Of a stretch of DNA of 64,000 bases, positions 16,995 to 26,651 are shown piece by piece. Origin of the DNA: CBDESN01 sp965242495 (GTDB taxonomy: Bacteria; Pseudomonadota; Alphaproteobacteria; MPNO01); assembly GCA_965242495.1 (NCBI GenBank), contig OZ251446.1, forward strand, positions 1,240,001 to 1,304,000. The letters are read 5' to 3'. The notes beneath the pieces were generated by a model that worked only from the letters and a program-made list of their open reading frames with translations, was not told the DNA's origin and searched no databases. The position numbers and the translations under genes were made by a program. How positions within the stretch are numbered: the first letter of the stretch is position 1; every line of letters begins with the position of its first letter.

Positions 16995-18133
16995 GCGCCG
17001 CCGGGCAATGCGTGGCTCTCGCCGCCGGCGGGACCGGGGGGCATATGTTCCCGGCCCAGGCTCTCGCCGAGGCGCTGCGCGCGCGCGGCCATGCGTTGGC
17101 GCTGATGACCGACGGCCGCGGCGGCGAGGTCGGCGACTGGACGGCCGGGATCGAGGTCCACCGGATCAGCGCCGCCCGGATCGGCGGCGGCTGGCTCGAG
17201 GCCGCCAGGGGAGTCGCGGCGCTCGGACGCGGGTTCGTCCAGGCGCGCCGCATACTCCGCCGCCTGAAGCCGGGCGCGGTGGTCGGCTTCGGCGGCTATC
17301 CGTCGGCGCCCACCATGACCGCGGCGATCCGCGGCGGTCGGCCGACGATGCTGCACGAGCAGAACGCCGTCGTCGGGCGGGCGAACCGCCTGCTGGCGCC
17401 GCGGGTCTCGCGCATCGCCACGTCGTACCCGGCCGTCCGCGGCCTGCGCGGCGCGGACGCGGCGAAAGTCGTCCTCACCGGCAACCCGGTGCGCCCGGAA
17501 ATCGCCCGGCTGCGCGATACGCCCTACGCGCCGCCGGCAGGCTCCGACGGGCCGATCCGCGTGCTGGTGCTCGGCGGCAGCCAGGGGGCCCGGATACTGA
17601 GCGACGTTGCGCCCGCCGCCGCGGCCCGGCTGCCCGAGGACATGCGCGCGCGCCTCGCGATCGCGCAGCAATGCCGCCCGGAAGACCTCGACCGGGTGCG
17701 CGCCGCCTATCGCGAAGCCGGGCTGCGGGCCGAGCTCGCGGCCTTCTTCGACGACATGGGCGCGCGTCTCGGCGCCGCCCATCTGGCGATCTGCCGGTCC
17801 GGCGCCTCGACGACGGCCGAGCTCGCCGCCGCCGGGCGTCCCGCCCTCCTGGTCCCCTACCCGCACGCGACGGACGGCCATCAGGCCGCCAACGCGCAGG
17901 CGATCGCCGACGCCGGCGGCGGCTGGGCGATGCCGCAGGAGGGCTTTACCGCTCCGGCGCTGGCCGGACGGCTGGAAACGCTGTTCGCCCGGCCCGACGC
18001 GCTGGCGGCGGCGGCGGCGAAGATGCGGGCCGCCGGCATTCCGGACGCCGCCGACCGGTTGGCCGAACAGGTCGAACTGCTGCTCGACCGCAAGGAAGGC
18101 GACGTCCGCGACCGGCGGCGGGAGGCGGCATGA
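16991..18133 (+). CDS. murG: UDP-GlcNAc:lipid I N-acetylglucosaminyltransferase MurG
   Basis: MurG makes lipid II on the inner face of the membrane. The 380-residue GT-B enzyme has the donor-loop motif AAGGTGGHMFPAQALAE at the N-terminus, the FGGYPSAPTMTAA and HEQNAVVGRANR segments, the mid-protein VLGGSQGARILS, and the UDP-GlcNAc pocket CRSGASTTAELAAAGRP. It starts with GTG in a 4-base overlap with ftsW (GTGA) and ends in a 4-base overlap with murC. Confidence 0.96.
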   Translation: MSAAGQCVALAAGGTGGHMFPAQALAEALRARGHALALMTDGRGGEVGDWTAGIEVHRISAARIGGGWLEAARGVAALGRGFVQARRILRRLKPGAVVGFGGYPSAPTMTAAIRGGRPTMLHEQNAVVGRANRLLAPRVSRIATSYPAVRGLRGADAAKVVLTGNPVRPEIARLRDTPYAPPAGSDGPIRVLVLGGSQGARILSDVAPAAAARLPEDMRARLAIAQQCRPEDLDRVRAAYREAGLRAELAAFFDDMGARLGAAHLAICRSGASTTAELAAAGRPALLVPYPHATDGHQAANAQAIADAGGGWAMPQEGFTAPALAGRLETLFARPDALAAAAAKMRAAGIPDAADRLAEQVELLLDRKEGDVRDRRREAA

Positions 18134-19575
18134 CGACGCTCCCGCTTCCCATCGGCACGGTCCATTTCGTCGGCATCGGCGGCATCGGCATGAGCGGCGT
18201 CGCCGAGATACTCCACAGCCTGGACTATCGGGTGCAGGGCAGCGACGCGGCGGAGAACGCCAACGTCCGGCGTCTGGCCGGCATGGGCATCGACATCAGG
18301 ATCGGCCATCGCGCGGAGCATGTCGGCGACGCGGCGGTGGTGGTCCACTCGTCGGCGGTGGCGGCGGACAACCCCGAGATCGTCGCCGCCCGGGCGCGCA
18401 TGATCCCGGTCGTCCGCCGGGCCGAGATGCTGGCCGAGTTGATGCGGCTCAAATGGGGCGTCGCCGTGGGCGGTACCCATGGCAAGACCACCACGACCTC
18501 GATCGTCGCCGCGATTCTCGACGCAGCGCAGTTCGATCCGACGGTAATCAACGGCGGCATCATCAACGCCTACGGCACCAATGCGCGGCTTGGCCAAGGC
18601 GACTGGATCGTCGTCGAAGCCGACGAGTCGGACGGTTCGTTCATCAAGCTGCCGGCGACGGTCGCGGTCGTCACCAACGTCGATCCCGAACATCTCGACT
18701 TCTACGGTTCGTTCGAGCGACTGCGGGACGCCTTCGTTTCCTTCGTGGAGAACGTCCCGTTCTACGGCTTCGCGGCGCTTTGCATCGACGATCCGGATGT
18801 GCAGTCGCTGATCGCCGACGTCCGCGACCGCCGCATCGTCACCTACGGCATGAGTCCGCAGGCCGACGTCCGCGCCGTCGGCGTCGACATCTCGCGCGCC
18901 GGCTCGCGCTTCGACGTGATCGTCGCCGACCGCCCGTCGGGCGCGACCCGGACGATCGAGGGCGTTCATCTGCCGATGATCGGCGCGCACAACGTCCGGA
19001 ACGCGCTCGCCGGTCTCGCCGTCGCCAACGAACTCGGGATCAAGGACGAGGTCGCCCGCCGCGCGCTCGCAAGATTCGAGGGCGTGCGCCGGCGGTTCAC
19101 CAAGACCGGCGAAGCGGGCGGGATTACGGTGATCGACGATTACGGCCACCACCCGGCGGAGATCGCCGCGGTGCTGTCCGCGGCGCGCGCCGGGGCCGAG
19201 CGCGAGGTCGTCGCCGTCGTGCAGCCGCACCGCTTCACCCGCCTGCGGGACCTGTTCGAGGATTTCTGCGCCTGCTTCAACGACGCCGACACGGTGATCG
19301 TGGCCGATGTCTACGCGGCCGGCGAGGACGCCATCGACGGCATCGACCGCGACGCGCTGGTCGCCGGCCTGCAGGCGCGCGGACACCGGAACGCGCTGCC
19401 GCTGTCGGGACCCGAGGCGCTGGCCGATCTGATCGCCGATCTGGCCGGCGCCGGCGATTACGTCGTCTGTCTCGGGGCGGGCGACATTACCGCCTGGGCG
19501 AACGCGCTGCCGGCCGAGCTGGATCGCAGGCTCGCCGGCGCCGCGGCGGCCGCGCGGCGGGACCGGTCCCGATGA
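18130..19575 (+). CDS. murC: UDP-MurNAc:L-alanine ligase MurC
   Basis: MurC adds the first stem residue, L-alanine, to UDP-MurNAc. The 481-residue protein has the opening Rossmann motif VHFVGIGGIGMSGVAE, the P-loop VGGTHGKTTTTSIV (about residues 114-127), a VEADESDGSFIKL segment, and DDYGHHPAEI near residue 340. Length and all family motifs are intact. It is coupled to murG and murB by ATGA overlaps. Confidence 0.96.
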   Translation: MTTLPLPIGTVHFVGIGGIGMSGVAEILHSLDYRVQGSDAAENANVRRLAGMGIDIRIGHRAEHVGDAAVVVHSSAVAADNPEIVAARARMIPVVRRAEMLAELMRLKWGVAVGGTHGKTTTTSIVAAILDAAQFDPTVINGGIINAYGTNARLGQGDWIVVEADESDGSFIKLPATVAVVTNVDPEHLDFYGSFERLRDAFVSFVENVPFYGFAALCIDDPDVQSLIADVRDRRIVTYGMSPQADVRAVGVDISRAGSRFDVIVADRPSGATRTIEGVHLPMIGAHNVRNALAGLAVANELGIKDEVARRALARFEGVRRRFTKTGEAGGITVIDDYGHHPAEIAAVLSAARAGAEREVVAVVQPHRFTRLRDLFEDFCACFNDADTVIVADVYAAGEDAIDGIDRDALVAGLQARGHRNALPLSGPEALADLIADLAGAGDYVVCLGAGDITAWANALPAELDRRLAGAAAAARRDRSR

Positions 19576-20510
19576 CCACGCGAACCGCAGGTCGGCTCAT
19601 CGACCGGTTGCCGCCGGCGCGCGGACGGTTGCGGGAGAACGCGCCGCTCGCCGGTGGGTTGTGGTTCCGCGTCGGCGGCCCGGCGGAAGCGCTGTTTCAC
19701 CCGGCGGACCGGAAGGATCTGGCCGATTTCCTGGCCGCCCTGCCGCCGGCCGTCCCGGTGAACGCGATCGGCCTCGGGTCGAACCTCCTGGTTCGCGACG
19801 GCGGCGTCCCGGGCGTGGCCATCCGGCTGGGGCGGCCGTTCGCCGGGCTCGCCTTCGATGGGGCGCGGGTCACCGCGGGCGCCGGCGCGGCGGGCGCGGC
19901 GGTCGCCAGGGCCTGCCGTGACCGGTCGATCGCCGGGCTCGAATTCCTGTCCGGCATCCCGGGCACGATCGGCGGCGCGTTGCGGATGAACGCGGGCGCC
20001 TATGGACGCGACATGAGTCAGGTCGTGATCTCGGCGGAGGCGGTCGACCGCGCCGGCGCGGTCCACCTGCTGACGCCGCGGAAGCTGGGCTTCGCCTATC
20101 GCCACTGCGCCGTGGCCGAAGACTGGACGTTTCTCTCGGCCTCCCTCGCCGGCGCGCCCGGCGACCGCGACGCCATCGCCGGGCGCATGGCCGAGATCGG
20201 CGGCGCGCGCAACGACACCCAGCCCGTGCGCGCGCGCACCGGCGGCAGCACGTTCAAGAACCCGCCGGGCGCGGAGGCTTGGCGGCTGATCGACCAGACC
20301 GGCTGCCGCGGCCTGACCATGGGCGGGGCCATGGTCTCCGAACTGCACTGCAACTTCCTGGTCAATACCGGAACGGCGACGGCCGCCGAGCTCGAAGCAC
20401 TGGGCGAGGAGGTCCGCCGTCGCGTGCGCCGGGCCAGCGGCGTCGAGCTCGAATGGGAAATCCGGCGGCTGGGCGTTTCCGCCGGACGCTGCGCCGCGGG
20501 GGCGGGCTGA
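19572..20510 (+). CDS. murB: UDP-N-acetylenolpyruvoylglucosamine reductase MurB
   Basis: MurB reduces UDP-GlcNAc-enolpyruvate to UDP-MurNAc using FAD and NADPH. The 312-residue protein shows the FAD-binding GLGSNLLVRDGGV, the LSGIPGTIGGALRMNAGAYG motif, the active-site GGSTFKNPPG, and the late MVSELHCNFLVNTGTATA. The Ser in GSTF is the proton donor in this family. It lies three bases before ddl. Confidence 0.95.
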   Translation: MTTRTAGRLIDRLPPARGRLRENAPLAGGLWFRVGGPAEALFHPADRKDLADFLAALPPAVPVNAIGLGSNLLVRDGGVPGVAIRLGRPFAGLAFDGARVTAGAGAAGAAVARACRDRSIAGLEFLSGIPGTIGGALRMNAGAYGRDMSQVVISAEAVDRAGAVHLLTPRKLGFAYRHCAVAEDWTFLSASLAGAPGDRDAIAGRMAEIGGARNDTQPVRARTGGSTFKNPPGAEAWRLIDQTGCRGLTMGGAMVSELHCNFLVNTGTATAAELEALGEEVRRRVRRASGVELEWEIRRLGVSAGRCAAGAG

Positions 20511-20513
20511 GAA

Positions 20514-21437
20514 ATGCAGGCCAAATCGGTCGCGGTCCTGATGGGCGGATGGTCGAGCGAGCGCGAAGTGTCGCTGGTCAGCGGCGGCGCGGTCGCCGAC
20601 GCCTTGCGGCGGCTCGGCTACGCGGTCCGGCCGATCGACGTGAAGCGCGACGTCCAAGCCCTGCTGGCGGCGCTCGACCCACGTCCGGACGTGGCGTTCA
20701 ACGCGCTCCACGGGCGCTATGGCGAAGACGGGCGCATACAGGGTCTGCTCGAGATCCTGGACATCCCCTACACGCATTCGGGCGTCCTTGCCTCGGCGGC
20801 GGCGATGAACAAGCCGCTGGCCAAGCGGCTGTTCCAAGACGCCGGCATTCCGTGCGCGGAACACGTGATCGTCACGCGGGACGAACTGCTCGCCGGGACG
20901 ATCATGCAACCCCCCTTCGTCATCAAGCCGCTCAACGAAGGTTCGAGCGTCGGCGTCCATATCGTGATCGACGAGTCGGATGCTTGTTCGCTACGGCGCG
21001 ACGGCTGGCCGTTCGGCGAGATGGTGATGGTCGAACGCTACATCCCGGGGCGGGAAATCACCGTCGCGGTGCTGGACGACCGTCCGCTCGGCGTCACCGA
21101 AATCAGACCCAGGAACGGGTTCTACGACTACCGGGCGAAATACACCGAAGGCGAGGCCGTCCATCTGGTGCCGGCGCCGCTGCCGCAGCGAGTCTACCGG
21201 GACGCCCTAGACCACGCCGTCCGCGCCCACAGCGCGCTGGGCTGCCGCGGGGTGAGCCGCGCCGACATGCGCTACGACGACACGGTGACCGAACCGGGCC
21301 GGCTCTATCTGCTCGAGATCAACACGCAGCCGGGCATGACGCCGCTGTCGCTGGTGCCGGAACTCGCCGCCCACGCCGATATCGGCTTCCCCGAGCTGGT
21401 GAGCCGCCTGGTGGAGAGCGCCCGATGCGACGCATGA
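20514..21437 (+). CDS. ddl: D-alanine:D-alanine ligase (DdlB type)
   Basis: Ddl joins two D-alanines for MurF. The 307-residue ATP-grasp enzyme has LMGGWSSEREVSLVSG at the start, FNALHGRYGEDGRIQG near residue 62, VIKPLNEGSSVGV near 142, and the metal-binding LLEINTQPGMTPLS near the end. Length matches DdlB. Its last 13 bases overlap the ftsQ start in another frame. Confidence 0.96.
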   Translation: MQAKSVAVLMGGWSSEREVSLVSGGAVADALRRLGYAVRPIDVKRDVQALLAALDPRPDVAFNALHGRYGEDGRIQGLLEILDIPYTHSGVLASAAAMNKPLAKRLFQDAGIPCAEHVIVTRDELLAGTIMQPPFVIKPLNEGSSVGVHIVIDESDACSLRRDGWPFGEMVMVERYIPGREITVAVLDDRPLGVTEIRPRNGFYDYRAKYTEGEAVHLVPAPLPQRVYRDALDHAVRAHSALGCRGVSRADMRYDDTVTEPGRLYLLEINTQPGMTPLSLVPELAAHADIGFPELVSRLVESARCDA

Positions 21438-22282
21438 ACCCCGGCGCGTCGCGACGTCGCGACGTCGACCCCGCGATCCGGCGGCGCGGCGCGCGGAGGC
21501 CGCGCATGGCGATGCGGGCCGCGGTCGCCGCCGCCCTGCTCGCCCCGCTGTTGGGCGGCGCGGCCTTCCTGTGGGGCGCGGGTTGGAGTCCGGACTGGCG
21601 CGCAGTCGAGACCTGGCTGGACCGGGCGGCCCCGACCTTCGTCGCCGACAGGCTGACCGTCCGCGACGTGCTGATCGAGGGCCGGGTCCACACCCCGCGG
21701 GCGGATATCGTCGAGGCCATCGGCGTGACCCTGGGCGAGAAGATGACCAGGATCGACCCGGAGGCGATCCGGCGCCGACTCGAGGCGGTCTCCTGGGTGC
21801 CGCGCGCCCGGGTCCAGCGCCGCTTCCCGGCGACCCTGCATCTTCGCATCTCGGAGCGCGCGCCCATGGCGCTGTGGCAGCGCGGCGACCGGCTGACCCT
21901 GGTCGGCCGCGACGGCGCGCCCATCGCCGACCGCCATCTCGACCGGTTCGCCGGGCTGATGCTCATCGCCGGGGCCGACGCGCCACGCGCTGCGCCGCGC
22001 CTGTTCGCCCTGCTCGCGACCCGGCCCGAACTCGACGCCCGCGTGCGCGCCGCGGTCCGGGTCGGCGGGCGGCGCTGGAACGTCCATTTCGACAACGGCG
22101 CCGAGCTGCGCCTGCCGGAAAAGGCGCCCGATGCGGCATGGAGCCGGCTGGCCGAGCTGGAGCGGCGGCATGGCCTGCTGGCGCGGAATCCCGCCGTCAT
22201 CGACCTCAGGCTGCCGGATCGGTTGATCCTGCGGCCGCGGCGGGAGGGCGGGCTCGCCGGCGCGGGCGGCAAGCGCACATGA
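21425..22282 (+). CDS. ftsQ: Cell division protein FtsQ
   Basis: FtsQ is a bitopic divisome scaffold that binds FtsL and FtsB. The 285-residue protein has an Arg-rich cytoplasmic tail (about 1-33), a membrane segment (about 35-54; AVAAALLAPLLGGAAFLW), a periplasmic POTRA domain (VRDVLIEGRVHTPRADIVEAIGV) and a beta domain (ISERAPMALWQ onward). The start is inside the ddl 3' end (13-base overlap). The last residues are Gly/Arg-rich. A 45-base gap precedes ftsA. Confidence 0.92.
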   Translation: MRRMNPGASRRRDVDPAIRRRGARRPRMAMRAAVAAALLAPLLGGAAFLWGAGWSPDWRAVETWLDRAAPTFVADRLTVRDVLIEGRVHTPRADIVEAIGVTLGEKMTRIDPEAIRRRLEAVSWVPRARVQRRFPATLHLRISERAPMALWQRGDRLTLVGRDGAPIADRHLDRFAGLMLIAGADAPRAAPRLFALLATRPELDARVRAAVRVGGRRWNVHFDNGAELRLPEKAPDAAWSRLAELERRHGLLARNPAVIDLRLPDRLILRPRREGGLAGAGGKRT

Positions 22283-22327
22283 GCGCGGCGGCGGCGTGCG
22301 AATGCGCAGGGTGACGGGAACGGACGG

Positions 22328-23581
22328 ATGGCGAAGACGCGAACCGGTCTGATCGTAGCGCTCGACGTAGGCAGCACCAAGGTGAGCTGCCTCGTGGCGC
22401 GCGCCAACGCGGACGGAGCGATCCGGGTCATCGGCATGGGCCACAACATGTCGGGCGGAGTGCGGGCCGGTGCCGTCGTCGATATGGAGGCGACGGAGAC
22501 CTCGATCCTGGCGGCCGTCGGCGCCGCCGAGGAGATGTCCGGCGAACGGCTGCGGAGCGCTACCGTGAACATATCGGGCGGCGAACCGTCGTCGCGCATC
22601 TTCGCGTTCGAAGTCGCGATCAACGGCCACGAAATCGCCGACGCGGACCTGCGAGGCATCCACCGGCGCTGGCCGCGGGAGGACGAGGCCGCCGGGCGCG
22701 AGACGATCCACTGCATCCCCACGGGATACTCGATCGACGGCAATCGCGGCATCCGCGACCCGCGCGGCATGTTCGGCCAGCGGCTCGGCGTCAACGTGCA
22801 TCTGGTCACCGTGGGCGCGGGCGCGTACCGGAACCTGTCGGCCTGCGTCGCGCGCTGCCATCTCGAGGTGGAGGACGTGGTCCTGTCGCCCTACGCATCC
22901 GGCCTCGCCTGTCTGGTCGAGGACGAACGCGACCTGGGCGCCACGGTCGTCGATATGGGCGGCGGAGCCACGACGCTCGGCGTGTTCCAGGAAGGTCAGG
23001 TCGTCTATGCCGACGCCATTCCGATCGGCGGCGCGCACGTCACCAACGACATCGCCCGCGGCCTGTCCACCCCGATCGCCCATGCCGAACGGATGAAGGC
23101 GCTCTATGGCGGGGCCGTCCCGTCGGCGGCGGACGACCGCGAGGTCATCGACGTGCCCCTGGTCGGCGAGGACGACGAGGACAGCGAGGCTCTGGCCAAC
23201 CACATGCCGCGGTCGATGCTGGTGGGAATCATCCGGCCGCGGCTGGAGGAGATCTTCGAGCTGGTGCGCGGCTCGCTCGAGACCGCAGGCGCGAGCCGGA
23301 TAGGAGGGCGGCGCCTGGTGCTGACCGGCGGCGCCAGCCAGCTCCAGGGCGCGCGCGAGCTGGCGGCGCTGGTTCTCGAGAAGCAGGTGCGGATCGGCAG
23401 GCCGCTTCGCATCGGCGGGCTGGCGGAGGCCGCGAGCGGCCCGGCCTTTTCGACCTGCGCCGGGCTGCTGCGCTACGCCGTCGAACGACAGGGAACCGTC
23501 AGCGAGGCACCGCGCGCCGCCGGCGAACCGCAGGTCTCGCGCTTCGCGCGGCTCGGCCACTGGCTGAAGGAAAGCTTTTGA
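22328..23581 (+). CDS. ftsA: Cell division protein FtsA
   Basis: FtsA is an actin-like ATPase that tethers FtsZ to the membrane. The 417-residue protein has the phosphate-1 loop VALDVGSTKVSCLVA (about residue 10), the 1C-domain region, the phosphate-2 motif ATVVDMGGGATTLGVF, and the adenosine motif RLVLTGGASQLQGA. The C-terminus ends in FARLGHWLKESF, the amphipathic membrane-targeting helix. A 45-base spacer with an AGGAGGA site leads to ftsZ. Confidence 0.96.
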   Translation: MAKTRTGLIVALDVGSTKVSCLVARANADGAIRVIGMGHNMSGGVRAGAVVDMEATETSILAAVGAAEEMSGERLRSATVNISGGEPSSRIFAFEVAINGHEIADADLRGIHRRWPREDEAAGRETIHCIPTGYSIDGNRGIRDPRGMFGQRLGVNVHLVTVGAGAYRNLSACVARCHLEVEDVVLSPYASGLACLVEDERDLGATVVDMGGGATTLGVFQEGQVVYADAIPIGGAHVTNDIARGLSTPIAHAERMKALYGGAVPSAADDREVIDVPLVGEDDEDSEALANHMPRSMLVGIIRPRLEEIFELVRGSLETAGASRIGGRRLVLTGGASQLQGARELAALVLEKQVRIGRPLRIGGLAEAASGPAFSTCAGLLRYAVERQGTVSEAPRAAGEPQVSRFARLGHWLKESF

Positions 23582-23626
23582 CGAAACGAACCATCGCGAC
23601 TGCAACCTGGAGCCCAGGAGGATAAG

Positions 23627-25312
23627 ATGACGATCAATCTCTCCGTTCCCGAACAGACCCGGATGCTCAAGCCGCACATCATGGTGATCGGCGTGGGCGG
23701 GGCAGGCGGAAACGCCGTCAACAACATGATCACTTCGCATCTGGAAGGCGTCGATTTCCTGGTCGCCAACACGGACGCGCAATCGCTGGCCCAGACGCAC
23801 GCGGAACAGAAAATCCAGCTGGGCCGCAACATCACCAGCGGACTCGGCGCGGGCTCGCGCCCCGATATCGGCCGCGCCGCGGCGGAAGAGGCGATCGAGG
23901 AGCTCGCCGAGCTGATAAAGCCGGCGCATATGCTGTTCATCACCGCCGGTATGGGCGGCGGCACCGGAACCGGCGCCGCGCCGGTGATCGCGCGCATGGC
24001 GCGCGAACACGACATTCTGACCGTCGGCGTGGTGACCAAACCGTTCCAGTTCGAAGGCGCGAACCGCATGCGGCTCGCCGAAGCCGGCATCGAGGAGCTG
24101 CAACAGTTCGTGGACACGCTGATCATCATTCCCAACCAGAATCTGTTCCGCGTGGCGACCGAGAAGACGACCTTCGCGGATGCGTTCTCGATGGCCGACG
24201 AGGTGCTGCACTCGGGCGTTCGTGGCGTCACCGACCTGATGGTCGTCCCCGGCTTGATCAATCTGGACTTCGCCGACATTCGCACCGTGATGGGCGAGAT
24301 GGGTAAAGCCATGATGGGCACCGGGGAAGCCGAGGGCGACGAGCGCGCGCGGGGCGCGGCGGAGGCGGCCATCTCCAACCCGCTGCTCGACGAGATGTCG
24401 ATGAAGGGCGCCCGCGGCGTCCTGATCAACATCACCGGCGGGCCGGACATGACGCTGTTCGAGGTCGACGAGGCGGCGAACCGAATCGGCCAAGAGGTCG
24501 ATTCCGACGCCAACATCATCTTCGGATCGACGATGAACGAGAGCCTCGAAAACCGGATGCGGGTCTCCGTGGTCGCGACCGGGATCGACTCCGAGGCGCC
24601 GGCGCAACAGCGCCCGGTCCTGCGAGTCCTTTCGCCGCCGGCGCAACCCCGCCGCCCGGCGGTCCGGGAACGGACCGAACGCGACGATGCGCCCGTGGAC
24701 GACCCGCCGGCCGCCGCCGAAGACCGTCCGGCGCGACCGGTCGCAGTCGCAAGCGTCCCGCGCCCGACTCCCGTCCGGACGGAGGCCGAGCCGGACGAGA
24801 CCGTCGAGGCCGGCCCCGCCGGGGCGGATCGCGGCGAGCAAACGGCGACGAGCGCCGTCCCGGTCACGGGGCTCCGCGCAACCCGGGACGACCGGCCGGC
24901 CGGGCCGGCCGCGCCGGCCGCGCGCGCCAAACTCGACGACGCGGGGCTCCGCGCCACCCGGGACGACGCCTTCATCCCGCCGCCGCCGGTCGAGCCGCGC
25001 AACCCGCCCGGAGCGGCCGGGGCCGCCGACCCGTTCGACGAGGCGGCCCTGGTCAACGCCGGCGAACCGGAACGCGGCCGGCGGCGCGGCCCCAACCTGT
25101 TGCAGCGGATGACCGGCGCCGGCCGGGCGCGGCGGGACGACCCGGTCGCCGACGCGACCCCCGACGGCGCGATGCCGGCGAACCCGGTCGACAAGCCCCG
25201 GCCGGTGCAGGCCCGGCTGGACGACGCCGCCCCGGCGGAGCCCTCCCGCCCGGCGGAGCCGGAAGAGGATCTGCTCGACATTCCGGCGTTCCTGCGCCGT
25301 CAGGCCAATTAG
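23627..25312 (+). CDS. ftsZ: Cell division GTPase FtsZ
   Basis: FtsZ forms the cytokinetic ring. The 561-residue protein has a tubulin-like GTPase core (about 1-325) with the signature GGGTGTGAAPVIA (near 107) and the T7 loop NLDFADIRTVM (near 210). A very long, Pro/Arg/Asp-rich disordered linker follows (about 330-540). The conserved C-terminal peptide LLDIPAFLRRQAN binds FtsA. The linker holds two copies of GLRATRDD 25 residues apart. A long linker is usual in Alphaproteobacteria. A strong AGGAGGA ribosome site precedes the ATG. Confidence 0.97.
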   Translation: MTINLSVPEQTRMLKPHIMVIGVGGAGGNAVNNMITSHLEGVDFLVANTDAQSLAQTHAEQKIQLGRNITSGLGAGSRPDIGRAAAEEAIEELAELIKPAHMLFITAGMGGGTGTGAAPVIARMAREHDILTVGVVTKPFQFEGANRMRLAEAGIEELQQFVDTLIIIPNQNLFRVATEKTTFADAFSMADEVLHSGVRGVTDLMVVPGLINLDFADIRTVMGEMGKAMMGTGEAEGDERARGAAEAAISNPLLDEMSMKGARGVLINITGGPDMTLFEVDEAANRIGQEVDSDANIIFGSTMNESLENRMRVSVVATGIDSEAPAQQRPVLRVLSPPAQPRRPAVRERTERDDAPVDDPPAAAEDRPARPVAVASVPRPTPVRTEAEPDETVEAGPAGADRGEQTATSAVPVTGLRATRDDRPAGPAAPAARAKLDDAGLRATRDDAFIPPPPVEPRNPPGAAGAADPFDEAALVNAGEPERGRRRGPNLLQRMTGAGRARRDDPVADATPDGAMPANPVDKPRPVQARLDDAAPAEPSRPAEPEEDLLDIPAFLRRQAN

Positions 25313-25609
25313 GAGCCCGTCCGGGCAATGGCGTGGGCGGGACGGTCCGACGACGCCTTGCGGGTCGAGTCATGGTATCCGGCTTTCGCGGAGCTTGAAG
25401 GTATACGGCGGCGGGCGTGACGTCGGCGTGATGGCGATGTCACGCCCTGGCGACGGTCGGCCCAGTCGAGTTGTGGCCGCCCGGCGCTCGCCCCTCGGCC
25501 CTGCCTTGGCGCCCGCCGCCTCGCCGGCCTTGCGCTCGGCTTCGGCCTCCGATGACGCAGATTTTCGGACGGAAGGATTCGAAAGTTTCCGGCCGACGTA
25601 GAACGTTCG
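25313..25609. other. Intergenic stretch after ftsZ
   Basis: I see no gene with credible coding character here. Several small ORFs on both strands are compositional. No hairpin followed by a T-run marks an ftsZ terminator. The stretch leads into the 3' end of the decayed sulfotransferase gene on the minus strand. Confidence 0.6.
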
Positions 25610-26651
25610 TCAGAGCGGGTAGCCGAGACGCTCCAGCCCGGGGCGGCATCCCTCGCTCAGCAGCGCCAGTTCTTCGGCCCTCAGTTGCTCGAAGCGGGAC
25701 CGCGCGGGCTGCGGGATCCTGGCCGCTTCGCGCAGCCACGCCTCGTCTTCCAGGTCGGGGGAGATGAACCGGATGATGCGCCTCGTCTGGGCTTCCGGAT
25801 CGGCCGGCGCCTCTTCGAAGCGGACGTTCAGCAGGCGTTCGGGCGGGAAGTGGCCGAACATCCGGTGGGCCCGTTCGATCATCGCGCTCCAGAACGCGGC
25901 GAAGTCCGACAGGGCGAGCTAGCCGTAAGGCAGCTGGTCGGGGTTGAAGAACCTGCTGGTCAGCGCCTCCAACCACAGGCCGGCGTTGTCCCAGCGCCTG
26001 CCCCGGATCATCGAGGCGTTGACGTCGACGCCCCAGCGCCGCAGCGCCAGTATGGTGGCCGCCACGGTGCGGAAGACGTAATGGCGGCTCATGGAGATGG
26101 CCGTATCCCGCCCGTCGCGGTAGACGTGAATGACCCGCTCGTCGGGAAACTCGTCCACCAGCCGGTAGCCGAACATCAGCGATCCCCCGGAGCGTTCGAC
26201 CCAGACGCTCCGGTCCAGGCGCCGGCGCAGCCACTCGAACAGGCGCCGGAAATGGTCGGCGGGCGGCTGCCTGGGCTGGCTCAGGACCATCGGCTCCAGT
26301 TCGTCGAACAACGCCTCCGCCCGGTCGCCGAGATGCGGCAACGTAACCCCCATGATGGGCGGTAGGTCGCGCCGGCTGAAGCGGGCGCCGGGGTCGTCCA
26401 ACGGATAGAGAATCCCCCCGCAGCAGCAGCCGGCTGCGAGCCGACTGCCGGCTGTACGAATCCCACATCCGGCGGCCGGTGACGCTGCGGAAGCGGAAGG
26501 CCCCCATCCCGACGCTGCTGAAGAACTCGGACAGGCTGAGGACGAGCGGATGGCGGTTCGGCATGTCCGACACCATCGTCGAACCGCACCGCCCGGAGCC
26601 CAGCACGAACACCGGCGGGATGGGCGCGGACGAGGCCGTCGGCTTCAACAT
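25610..26651 (-). pseudogene. Sulfotransferase family protein, broken by a frameshift and an amber stop
   Basis: Read on the minus strand from an ATG at 26651, the protein has the PAPS phosphate loop VFVLGSGRCGSTMVSDM, then SLSEFFSSVG. The frame is lost near a run of six Cs (26414-26419, plus strand) and resumes as ILYPLDDPGARFSRRDLPP. It continues through the second PAPS motif VIHVYRDGRDTAISMSRHY to a TAG at 25919-25921. The same frame then reads on as LALSDFAAFWSAMIERAHRMFGH to a natural end. One indel and one stop codon therefore inactivate an otherwise full-length gene of about 345 residues, unless they are sequencing errors. The ATG overlaps the upstream acyltransferase stop by 7 bases. 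Confidence 0.8.

Noticed and set aside
21305..24841. 1178-codon minus-strand ORF opposite ddl-ftsQ-ftsA-ftsZ
   Set aside because: It is the antisense shadow of four confidently identified genes; such long open antisense frames are common at this GC content and it shows no domain.
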